DNA of 64,000 bases from Populus alba (taxonomy: Eukaryota; Streptophyta; Magnoliopsida; Malpighiales; Salicaceae), in contig NC_133284.1 of NCBI RefSeq assembly GCF_005239225.2, positions 34,486,758 through 34,550,757 on the forward strand. The letters are read 5' to 3'. Below, piece by piece: positions 23,001 through 32,277 of this stretch. Each line of letters starts with the position of its first letter. Positions within the stretch are counted from its first letter, which is position 1. The notes beneath the pieces were generated by a model, which worked only from the letters and a program-made list of their open reading frames with translations, searched no databases and was not told the DNA's origin. The translations under genes and the position numbers were made by a program.

Positions 23001-23770
23001 AGACCGCCAAAAATGGGTGTAACAGTTTGTCGACAACCAAGCTCAATACTTTGTGGTATGTTGGTTTTTAACATTTTCTTTCATAAGTTATTATTTTCTT
23101 GAATTTTATGATTTTTTTTTAATTTTCCAAGAGACAAATAATAGCTGGTTAAAGGAGAGATAGGAGAACGATCCTTCAACTCACCTGAATTTCAATCTAG
23201 ATTTGTGGTATAAGGTAGGATCGTTTGGTGGACCTGATAGAAATCGGTGTATGGACTCTCTAACACTATAACTGAGAACTTGCAGATGATCCGTAGTGTT
23301 TCAACTGTTGGAAGCTCACAATCGATATTAAGCACTCAGTTTCTGGATTTCGCGGCCTTGTTAGATCAAGAAGTGTAAGAACATATGACTCATCTAAATG
23401 AAAAATATGAATGACGCTCTATGGATTATGATGAACTCCTCCTAATGGTCATGGATATTAGATCACACCTAGGTGGTGTATGTGCACCCCTTTATTGGCC
23501 TAGCTTATGGTCCTAAGAACAACCAGCCTCCTCCTCCTCTAGCACCATCCTTGTTCTAGTTTCATTGTATTTGAATAGATAAATTTGCAATAAATATTTG
23601 GCTTTTATATTAAGATAATTTATTTTTACACGACTTTTATACAAATTTAATTTTTTTTAATCATTTTCTTTTTCTGTTCAATTGATTTTTGTTAGAAAAA
23701 ATATTTTTAAATTATTATGGACGGGGTTACTGATAGAATAATTTAGTTTGTATATTCTAAAGAGTTGGAA
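20097..23770 (+). mobile_element. CACTA (En/Spm) element with decayed transposase
   Basis: The left end 'cacaactagaaaatcaacga' is followed by subterminal 'ttttccgtcaat' and 'ttaccgaccgaa' motifs. Transposase_24-type coding remnants lie at 22,570-23,560. A possible right terminus near 23,741-23,770 reads on the minus strand like a diverged copy of the left end ('ttagaatatacaaac'). A fragment at 20,383-20,425 resembling 'cgccacctagtgttatggtc' also occurs at 47,549 and may be another element inserted inside. Boundaries are approximate. Confidence 0.6.
22570..23560 (+). pseudogene. Ptta/En/Spm transposase (Transposase_24) remnant
   Basis: One frame from about 22,581 reads 'HDFWYEAQKKSKKYAREN', 'WKDFRPPYISGNR', 'HMMSERFT', 'SQSSAGNRSLQIHGSITTHT' and 'SGSISF', the recognisable core of the plant CACTA-associated Transposase_24 family, broken by four in-frame stops. 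After an intron-like AT stretch it continues with 'LEPSPMELYMETYMQREDRQ' and 'QFVDNQAQYFV' (about 22,945-23,055). A C-terminal part follows, with 'FGGPDRNRCM' and 'SVSTVGSSQS' (about 23,222-23,330). Intron positions are inferred from the breaks in homology. Confidence 0.75.
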
Positions 23771-24318
23771 AAAAATAATTGCAATGCCACTTCAACTGTT
23801 ACATCATCGAGGGAATTATTCATCCAATATATTCTAGAGAGTTGGAATAAAATTGTGTTTTGATATGCAAAACATCTCATGATAGTAAAAGAAAAGAAAA
23901 AAAAGCAAAGGTTATGTGTTTATATGTATAAAAAAATGTTATTATCAAATTGGATGCTCTTGATTTCAAGAATAAAAAGATAAATTACTTACATTCCTCG
24001 AATTTTAATGACAAGCTAAACATGACAAATGGAGAACGATGAAAACAATGTCAGGGTGTGAGCGAATAGACCGAAGAGTTTCTCACTTTGAACCACGAAT
24101 CACGTGGAAGATAACGTTTTTTTTTTTGTCTTAAAAGGATCCAAAGCGGGTGCCTCCTCTCATCTACGAGAAGGCAAATGCTTGTATCATCCTTGGACCT
24201 CAAAATTGCACATTTAAAATTACATCCTGACCCACCTCCAGAATAAATATTTATTTTTATTCAATGATGGGAGGCTTTTATATATATTATATAATATATT
24301 CTCCAATTATTAGTTGCT
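23771..24318. other. AT-rich spacer, no gene seen
   Basis: Purine-rich and AT-rich sequence with no coding frame of note and no repeat that I could match elsewhere in the window. Confidence 0.6.
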
Positions 24319-25585
24319 TTAATCGGGAAAATCACTTGATAAACTTTAATTTGAGATTTTGATGTTTTTTTATTTTTTAAAAATTTATTTTTAACATTAA
24401 CATATTAAAACAATTCAAAAATATTAAAAATAATTAATTTTAAATAAATAAAATTAAAATTTAATTAAAAAAAAAAAAAACAGATCTAAACTTACTATCC
24501 ATCCAAGTAATTTCAAAATGGAAGTTTGCATATGTGAATAGTACTAATAAATAATTGTATCGTAATAATAATGGATTATCGCAGCGAGATTGCCGGGTCT
24601 GTGTCCTAAAAATCTAGATGGATCTTTTCATTAAATTAGTTGATGAAAGATTTGTTTCCTTTTCTTTATCAAGTGATACTTTAAAAGGCTTTCCCCACAT
24701 CATTTTATATATTAGTATTATTTCAACTGTTTTGTTTCTTTTTTGTTTTTTTCCTGTTTTTTCTTTATTTGTTTTTCGTTTTTCATACCTTTATGGTTTT
24801 TTTTTTTGCTTTTTTCTTTGTGTATTTTTTCTTTTAATGAATTTTTTTTGTTTAATTTAATTTGTTAATATGAAAAAAAAATTTAGTTATCAGACTTTTA
24901 TGACACGGCTCTCAGATTTGACAGGTTAACCTGATTTGAGGAGTTAACCCAAATTTTGTTTTCTTTTTTCCTTTTTAATCAAGTTTTTTTGTTTTGTTTA
25001 GTTTGTTAATTATTTTTCGTTTAACCTGATGATTTTTTTTTTCTATTTAGTTATCAAACTTTCATGACGCGAATCCTAGGTTAACCTGATTTAACAGGTT
25101 AACTTAGTTGATTTAGATTTCTTTTTTCCTCATTAGTAACAAGCGTATGTCTTTTGTTTGTTTTTTTTTTTTTTTTTTTTAATTTTTTTTCGTTTAATTT
25201 AGGTTGTTAATTTTTAATTTTTTTCTATTTAGTTATCAAACTTTTATGATACGGATCCTGGGTTTGACAGGTAACCTGGTTTGACGGGTTAGCCCAGTTA
25301 ATTCTGGGTAACCCGTCAATTTTTTTTTCTATTAAGTTATCAAACTTTCACAATACAAATCCAAGGTTTGACGGGTTAACCTGGTTTAAAGGGTTAACTC
25401 AGTTAATTCAATTTTTTTTCTTTTTCTTCATTAGTTTTTTTCTTTCTATTGGTTTTTTTTTAATTAATTTATTTAATTATCACACTTTATGACACGACCT
25501 TGCAGCCAAACCCGCATCCAAGGCTATTGGCTCTAGTATTGCAGTTAGACCTACTGGGTCATGCAAGTTTAATGCTATTATTAAT
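24319..25585 (+). repeat. Direct repeat C, upstream copy (flanks the TPS gene)
   Basis: The stretch from 'tcgggaaaatcacttgataa' to 'gacctactgggtcatgcaa' is repeated in the same orientation at 32,278-34,517. It includes 'ggattatcgcagcgagattg' and a field of degenerate units containing 'ggtttgacgggttaacctgg'. At 25,529-25,536 it holds 'ggctctag', the uninterrupted site that carries a MITE in the downstream copy. No coding frame is convincing. Confidence 0.8.
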
Positions 25586-25744
25586 ATTATAAATATTACT
25601 TTTGGGTTAGGCGTTACAGCCAAACCCAAAATTCTTAAATATAATGTTATAGAAAGAACTAACATTTTTATATCTTATTTTTTTTTAATATTTTTTATAT
25701 ATAAAAAAAAATTTACCCGTAATATTATGCAAGTGATGTAACTA

Positions 25745-25988
25745 GTTATTACTATGAGGTGGAGAAGGTGTTAAGGTGGCACACAAGAAACGAAGGGAAA
25801 ACAAACAAAAGAACCGCTACAATTCTTCTTTGTCTTATAGTGATAGACGGAACTACCCTTAACGAAACAGCACATGAATTTCTTTTTTTCAAATGCCCAA
25901 ACTATCCTTAGGTCTCCACTTCCCAGACTTTAATGCTTCCTGCAAAATTGAAACCCCCAGCCCCTTTTCAGAAAAAGCGCGTGGCTTT
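25745..25988 (+). repeat. Repeat segment X, copy 1
   Basis: From 'tgaggtggagaaggtgttaa' to 'aaaagcgcgtggcttta' this matches 39,391-39,629 and 51,510-51,747 with few differences. In those copies it follows the 3' terminus of a Harbinger element, whereas here it follows unrelated AT-rich DNA. The family A repeat begins directly after it here. Confidence 0.75.
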
Positions 25989-27012
25989 ATTTCTCATTGT
26001 TCTCTCGCCTTTTCTTTCTTTCCCCCTGTCTCCTTGTTTTTTTTTCTCCCCCTCTGGTCCTCCCCCGGCTGATTCTTTCCTCTAGCTTTTATAGCTAGAG
26101 GATGCAGATGTTTTCCGGCAACAGAGTAACAGCCGGCGTACATGATGGCATGAGACATGCCCCTTGATTGAAGCGGCTTCATTATCGCTGCTAACGTCTC
26201 TTGCCTTTAACACCACAACTGCCATGTTTAAAAAGACAGTGAATAGTGCTTCAATGGAAACGGCGCTGTTTGGATTCTTCTGTTTGTAATCAAACCCCGG
26301 AAAAATTTTAATTGGGTCCCTTAATGTTAGCGCCTTTTTTGGTTTGGTTCTTGGTTTCGGATTGTTTCAATTAAGTCCATAATTAGTCATAAAACTTCAA
26401 TAATTATGTAATTAAACCTCTAATTTGACCAAATCAACTCTTCAAAATTATAATTAGACCCCAGAACTTTAATTTCTTCCAATAAAAGCCTAAATTAACT
26501 TAAAAGATCAATTTTCTTGCAATCAAACCCTCTATAAATTCAATTAAACCTTGAATACAATTTAATTGAGTCCATAAACATCTGATTTTAGACTTTTCTT
26601 TCTCAAATTGAATTTTCTTTGTCCCTAGGGCTTTCATCAGTAAAACAATATATTGTCAAATTGTAACCTTTTGCATTTTTGAAACTCCTAAACCAATTTT
26701 AACCTTTCTTTAGCATTCAAGTATCCTTTTCTTGCTCCTATTATTTTTTTGATTTCTTCAGAATATTTTTTTTTATTTTTTCATTTTTTTGTGTGGGAAC
26801 CGAAAAATTAAGAAATCTAAATTATTTTTTTTTGCAAAATAAAATTAATTGATGATCCAGGCAAGACTATTTCTTTCTATTTCCTTTTCATCTTGCATGA
26901 TCAAAGTTTTTATTGTGTAATTATACATTTCAAATGATATTAAATTTTTTCTTAACAATCTTAAAAATAATAATTTTTTATATTGACATGATGTATTTTA
27001 AAGAATTTAATA
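25989..27012 (-). repeat. LTR-like dispersed repeat, family A copy 3 (inverted)
   Basis: Reverse-oriented family A sequence: 'cttttatagctagaggatgc', 'ggttcttggtttcggattg', then 'ttttgtgtgggaaccg'. The last part, from about 26,631, is duplicated at 27,440-27,815 on the far side of a GC-rich insertion. Confidence 0.55.
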
Positions 27013-27439
27013 ATTTTTATATTGCACAATGGAAAGAGCGGACAGCTAATGCGTTCCACTTATTGAACAGGGTTCTATGGTTGGTCCACGACCCCTAGAT
27101 GCCGAAGGCATCCTTGGGGTGATCTCGTAGTTCCTATAGGGTGGAGACGATGGGATCGGTCCATGGATTTTCCTTCCTTTTCCCGCATTTCGCTAAAGGG
27201 TTGAAGGAGGATAGTGCATCAAGCTGTTCGCAAGGGCCAACTTGATCCTCTTCCCCAGGGATCCTAGATGAGGGAACCCTAGGAGAGCCGCCGACTCCAA
27301 CTATCATCCATGTACGATCCATACTAGATTTGACCAACTACCTATCCTACCTTCTCTACGTTCTTGACAGCCTATCTTTGTCTCAGTAGAATCTTTCAAC
27401 GGCATGTTTCGTTCCTCTTCCCTATTACTTTGAAAAAGT
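27013..27439. other. GC-rich island, candidate organelle-derived insertion
   Basis: About 400 bp of balanced base composition ('ggtccacgacccctagatgc', 'cttcccccagg'-like runs) stand out sharply from AT-rich flanks. They lie between two copies of a roughly 380-bp segment. No protein or tRNA was recognised. The composition and style resemble plant mitochondrial intergenic DNA, so a nuclear mitochondrial insertion (NUMT) is likely but unproven. Confidence 0.5.
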
Positions 27440-27815
27440 TTCATTAGTAAAACAATATACTGTCAAATTGTAACCTTTTGCATTTTTGAACGTTCTAAAC
27501 CAATTTTAACCTTTCTTTAGCATTCCAGCATTCTTTTCTTGCTCATATTAATTTTTGAATTTTTTCTGAATATTTTTTTTTTCTCATTTTTTGTGTGGAA
27601 ACTGAAAAATTAAGAAATCTAATTTTATTTTTTTTGCAAAATAAAATTAATTGATGGTCCAGGCAAGACTATTTCTTTCTATTTCCTTTTCTTCTTTCAT
27701 GATCAAAGTTTTTATTGTGTGATTATACATTTCAAATGATATTATATTTTTTCTTAACAATCTTAAAAATAATAATTTTTTATATTGACATGATGTATTT
27801 TAAAGAATTTAATAT
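27440..27815 (-). repeat. Second copy of the 26,631-27,012 segment
   Basis: Repeats 'aaaacaatata.tgtcaaattgtaacc', 'ttgatg.tccaggcaagacta' and 'gacatgatgtattttaaaga' in the same order as 26,631-27,012. The two copies bracket the GC-rich island in direct orientation. Confidence 0.8.
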
Positions 27816-28073
27816 TTTTTTCTAGATAAAAATTTATATCTTTAACCACTTGGTCAATCCCTCGAAACTATACAAAACAATTTCAATTACATTTATAATT
27901 AAGTCTTTATATACATTACTTTGAATGCATTGAGGTTATACCTGCCTAGTCTATCCAGCGAAGTTACAAACTCACAATGTATGTCTTGCTCAAAATACTT
28001 AATTTCATTAACAAAAATTTCTTGAAGCTATCATATGAGTGATTATATACTGAAAGAGATTTTAGTCATAGTC
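27816..28073. other. Spacer, no gene seen
   Basis: AT-rich unique sequence between the duplicated family A segment and the TRIM element. No feature recognised. Confidence 0.5.
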
Positions 28074-28363
28074 TGTCAAAGAACCATCTCAACCCAAAAG
28101 CTTAAGCTGTTAGGTGAGGCTCTAAGATATGATTTATATTATTCTTTAACACACCCCTTCAAGTAAAAGCCTTTTGAACTTGAAACTTGCACAGGCTCAC
28201 ATTGCCTTGTGCATAATTTTTATCAAATAAATGAGGATGATGAGATTCGAACTCGTGACCGCTTGGTCATTAAGGCTCTGATATCATGTCAAAGAACCAT
28301 CTCAACCCAAAAACTTAAGCTGTTAGGTGAGGCCCCAAGATATGATTTATATTATTCTCTAAC
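28074..28363 (-). mobile_element. TRIM (terminal-repeat retrotransposon in miniature)
   Basis: Two nearly identical 77-78 bp direct repeats (28,074-28,151 and 28,287-28,363, 'tgtcaaagaaccatctcaac' ... 'tctaac') enclose 135 bp. Read on the minus strand, the LTR is followed by 'tgatatcagagcc', a primer site of the tRNA-Met type, and the internal part ends with 'ttgaaggggtg' as a polypurine tract before the second LTR. The sequence 'gtcatagtc' occurs on both sides (28,065-28,073 and 28,364-28,372) as target duplication. No coding capacity, as is normal for TRIMs. It lies about 520 bp upstream of the TPS start codon. Confidence 0.92.
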
Positions 28364-28493
28364 GTCATAGTCATGTGTTAAAATGACCAGGCAAACAGGA
28401 GTGCTGTTATTAACGCAAAAATACTTTAGAAATACTTTCTATCAATAAATTTTCTCATTTTCTATCAAAAATTTTAACTAATTATTAAAAAAT

Positions 28494-28886
28494 TAATCTA
28501 ACAGTGATGATGTAGAATTATATATTTTAAATATTGAAACACGGGTTGTACATTTCTTATCTCAAAATAGAAAGTAAGAGAACGCATATTTCATTGGTCA
28601 ACCATCCCAGTAATACTCCATATATAATATTTCGAATTCTATCACGATACAAATGTGAAAGATTTTGTCTGACAAGTAATTTAGCATGCGGGCCCTTATT
28701 GAACTTCCTGGCATAATACTTGGGCTCGGCAACACATATAGATCTAGAAGATACCAGATAAATTCTCTCTCTCTCTCTCTCTCTCTATATACTTGGGCTC
28801 GTGCCTATAGTTTAGATCAGCATTCTCCACTCGTAAAATCCAATTTGCGTTCCAAAAAAAAAAAGAAAAACAAGGAAACTTCTGAA
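28494..28886 (+). promoter_or_regulatory. Upstream/promoter region of the TPS gene
   Basis: Contains 'ccatatataatatttcg' (28,619-28,635), a (CT)n tract at 28,763-28,786 and a TATA-like 'ctatatac' at 28,785-28,792, about 95 bp before the start codon. The (CT)n plus 'ctatatac' could be a core promoter or 5' leader; the transcription start was not determined. Sequence from 28,494 to about 28,675 is what recurs in fragments at 1-41, in the five array units and at 8,584-8,693. Confidence 0.55.
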
Positions 28887-31862
28887 ATGGCTCTCTACCA
28901 ACTTGCTCCATTCCCTATTAGTACTGTCACCAAACGGACATTTTCAAGTCGCACCTCACTTGGATCATCAAGAAATGGCTGTTTCCCTAGCCAAGTTCGG
29001 TGCATGGTAGCGACCGAAACTCGTGATCAAAGCATTGCCAGGCGCTCTGGAAATTATCCCACTCCCTTCTGGGATCATAAGTTTCTTCAGTCACTGACAA
29101 GTGAATATGTGGTAAATATATATACATGTGTTCTCCATTACCTTTATTATTATAATTTTCTTTTTAATAGTACTGTACTCATTATGGATCTGATCGTATT
29201 CCAGGCATTTAGAAATTTCAATTACCATTATTACTTCTAATAATGCTTAGACATCTCAGGAGCGCAGTTATTTCCAACCATGGAAAGCTAACAAAACCCT
29301 TTATATATATTTTTGCAGGGAGAGCCGTGCACAGGACAAGCTAACAAGCTGAAGGAAACTGTGAGGGACATGCTTGAGAAACCATTGGATGCTGTATATC
29401 AACTGGAGCTAATTGACAACCTCCAAAGAATTGGAGTTGCTTATCATTTTGAGCTTGAGATAAAGAGCATACTGGAAAGCAGGTGGAATGATTATAAAAA
29501 AGACAACAGAGAGATGAAAGAGGACTTGTATGCTACTTCTGTTGAATTTAGACTGCTAAGGCAGCATGGATATAATGTGCCTCAAGGTTCTCTTTATACA
29601 TATATAGTCATAGTTATATGCATGTGTATATCAATTAAACTTAGCTTAAACGACCTTCATCAAGCAATTCTGTTATTTGCAGATGTTTTCAATGGCTTCA
29701 AGGATGAGCAAGGAAACTTCAAGAATTGTCTTCGCGATGATGTCAAAGGGATGCTAAATCTATATGAAGCCTCTTATTATCTAGTAAATGGTGAGAGTAT
29801 CTTAGAAGAAGCGAGAGATTTTTCTGAAAAACATCTCAAGGAATATAGCAAGGAACAGAATGAAGATCATTATCTTTCACTGTTGGTGAATCATTCATTG
29901 GAACTTCCACTGCATTGGAGGATGCAAAGGATGGAAGCAAGATGGTTCATAGATGCATATGGAAGAAAAAGGGATTTGAACCCCATCCTTCTAGAGTTTG
30001 CTGGATTGGATTTCAACATGGTTCAAGCAAAATACCAGGAAGACATAAGACATGCATCAAGGTATAAAATTAGTAATTGCGAAAAGTTCCTTGATTGAAA
30101 CCTCTTCTACTTCATTCCGCTAAATTTAAATATCACATGAAAGTCGTATATTTTCTTTGAAAAGTATTAGCAAGTCACCAAAAAGTCATAAAACCATATA
30201 TCAAGGATTTATTTCTTGATGATAATATTAAAATAGCTTAAATCATGTTTTTATCGTAATGTTTATATAATTTTAACTTTTTGATGTTCTTTTTATCAAT
30301 TTCTTATATGGTAGTTTGTTATTTATAAGGAACTTGTACAACTTACATGTTATTTATTGAGGGAATGGATTAAATTATAGAACGGAAGGAGAGTTCATCA
30401 AAGCACTCTATAGCTTGGAAGTTGAAATAAAAAAAAACAAAATGATTCAGAAGGTGTTTTTATTATATAGCTTGGAAGTTGAAATAAAAAAAAACAAAAT
30501 GATTCAGAAGGTGTTTTTATTATAACTTATAGTGAATTCATAGAGTCTGAATACCAAGAAGATATATGACAAGCATCAAAGTTTACAATTAAGAGAAGCA
30601 TTTATTTCGTAAAGTATAATAATGAAAAAAAATGCTCTACACTCTCCATTAATGTTAAGGTGGTGGACTAGTATGGATCTAGGAAACAAGTTGTTCTACA
30701 CCAGGGACAGATTGATGGAGAACGCTTTGTGGACGGTAGGAGAGGTATTTGAGCCTCAGTTTGGATATTATCGAAAAATGGCGACCAGGGTTAATGCTCT
30801 GATAACAACATTAGATGATGCTTACGATGTGTATGGCACCCTCGAAGAACTTGAGGTCTTCACAGATGTTATTGAGAGGTTGGTACTATCATTAGACCTG
30901 TTTTGTATGCTACTTTTTTTATTGCTGGTTTCTTGGAGAAATTAAACCTGAAATATTAAGCATTAAACTATGCAATTTTCCTTCAGCTGGGATATCAATG
31001 CTTTGGACCAACTACCAGACTACATGAAGATATCTTTCTTTGCTCTCTTCCAGTCCATCAATGAAATCGGTTACGATATTCTTAAAGAACAAGGAATAAA
31101 TGTTGTTCCTTCCATGAAGAAATTGGTATTGATTTTTAATTTCTCTATAAATGATCTTCCCCTGCTCTTGTAATTTGAAAAACTTTCTTTCCATAGTTTT
31201 TGACATATACGATTCCAAATGAACTAGTGGGGAGATTTATGTCGAGCATATCTTAAAGAGGCAAAGTGGTACTACGCTGGATATACACCAACTCTACAAG
31301 AATACCTTGATAATGCTTGGTTGTCAATATCCGGACAAGTCATACTAGGGTATGCTCTCATCTTGGTTACAAATCAATTGACAGAGGAGGCTGTAAGATG
31401 TTGCATGGAATATCCTGACTTAATTCGTCACTCGTCAATGATTCTACGACTCGCAGATGATCTAGGAACATCTTCGGTATATAATTTGTTTTTCCTTAAA
31501 TTTTTTCACTCATACTTTTCTTTTGAAAGGGTTTTGATTTTTCTACATTTTGGAATCAGGATGAGATTGCTAGAGGTGATAATCCAAAATCAATTCAGTG
31601 TTACATGCATGAAACTGGAGCGACTGAACAAGAAGCTCGTGAGCATGTACGATATTTGATATACGAGACGTGGAAAAAGCTAAATGGAGAGATAATGAAG
31701 CCATATCCCTTTTCTAAAAACTTCATGAGAATTCCAATGAATCTTGCAAGGACTGCTCAGTGTTTTTATGAAGATGGAGATGCGTATGGAATTCAAGATC
31801 AGGAGACTCATGGTCGCCTGGCGTCATTGTTTGTTAAGCCCATTCCTCTCCAAGATATATAG
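28887..31862 (+). CDS. TPS-b terpene synthase, probable plastidial monoterpene synthase (7 exons, intact)
   Basis: Exons: 28,887-29,111; 29,319-29,586; 29,683-30,061; 30,660-30,878; 30,987-31,125; 31,228-31,476; 31,560-31,862. All introns are GT-AG. The joined length of 1,782 nt gives 593 residues without internal stops, and exon sizes (268, 379, 219, 139, 249) fit class III plant TPS genes. A Ser/Thr/Arg-rich N-terminus of about 45 residues looks like a plastid transit peptide. RR(X8)W is at residues 52-62, the RDR motif at 306-308, the DDAYD metal-binding motif at 343-347, and the second metal-binding motif 'DDLGTSSDE' at 487-495. RR(X8)W with a transit peptide places it in TPS-b, enzymes that ionise geranyl diphosphate (or dimethylallyl diphosphate for isoprene synthases) in plastids. 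The exact product cannot be read from sequence. At the exon 4/5 junction the usual ER-W reads ES-W. Upstream in-frame sequence at 28,686 has no role. The gene is isolated among repeats and its expression is unknown. Confidence 0.93.
30411..30524 (+). repeat. 57-bp tandem duplication in TPS intron 3
   Basis: The unit 'tagcttggaagttgaaataa'... occurs twice in a row (30,411-30,467 and 30,468-30,524). The homologous intron fragment at 54,011-54,066 has one copy. Confidence 0.9.
30549..30581 (+). pseudogene. Degenerate copy of the TPS exon 3 end inside intron 3
   Basis: The bases 'gaataccaagaagatatatg' then 'acaagcatcaaa' mirror the end of exon 3 (30,029-30,061, 'aaataccaggaagacataag' then 'acatgcatcaag'). 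They are mutated, including a stop, and lack a good donor site. It also occurs in the fragment at 54,090-54,128. It probably arose by an internal duplication in an ancestral TPS gene. Confidence 0.65.
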
Positions 31863-32022
31863 TTACCAGAAGTCATTCAAACGGTACTGTGAATCGTTTC
31901 TGCTACCATTTTCCCAGGCTCTCAGCTTCGCTTGCTTCAGCTTGTTACTGCAAAATGCTTCTTTTCTATCGAAGTGCTTTCCTTTTCCAATTGGGTGTTT
32001 TTCTTGTTGTCTTTGGCTTATC

Positions 32023-32032
32023 AATAAATAAA
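32023..32032 (+). terminator. Poly(A) signals of the TPS gene
   Basis: Two overlapping AATAAA hexamers lie about 160 bp after the TPS stop codon and are followed by an AT-rich stretch. This is the likely 3' end-processing region; the cleavage site is not determined. Confidence 0.55.
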
Positions 32033-32277
32033 TATATAAAACGCAATGCTTGAAGTCATGTGTGTTAGAATTCAATGCCACGCAACAGTACGTTGTTTAT
32101 ATATAAGATGTAAGTGGTTTCTAAAATTTAGAGTTCGTAAGAATTATAATATTATTAGAATTTTATAATATTAAAATTAATATTTATTTGAGTTTTTTAA
32201 TTATTAAAATTTAATTAGTTGATTAGTTTTCTTTGTGGTTAAATAAGGATAGATCTTAATCAGAAAGAATAAAAATT

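Noticed and set aside
28220..28290. Possible tRNA gene on the minus strand
   Set aside because: A-box-like and B-box-like motifs are only about 8 bases apart and no cloverleaf can form. They belong to the TRIM internal region after its primer site.
28686..29240. A longer open frame that starts 201 bp upstream of the TPS start codon and reads through the first intron donor
   Set aside because: The upstream part is the CT-rich leader and promoter, and the extension past 29,111 is intron. The ATG at 28,887 in the same frame gives the normal TPS-b N-terminus, and GT at 29,112 gives the expected first exon.
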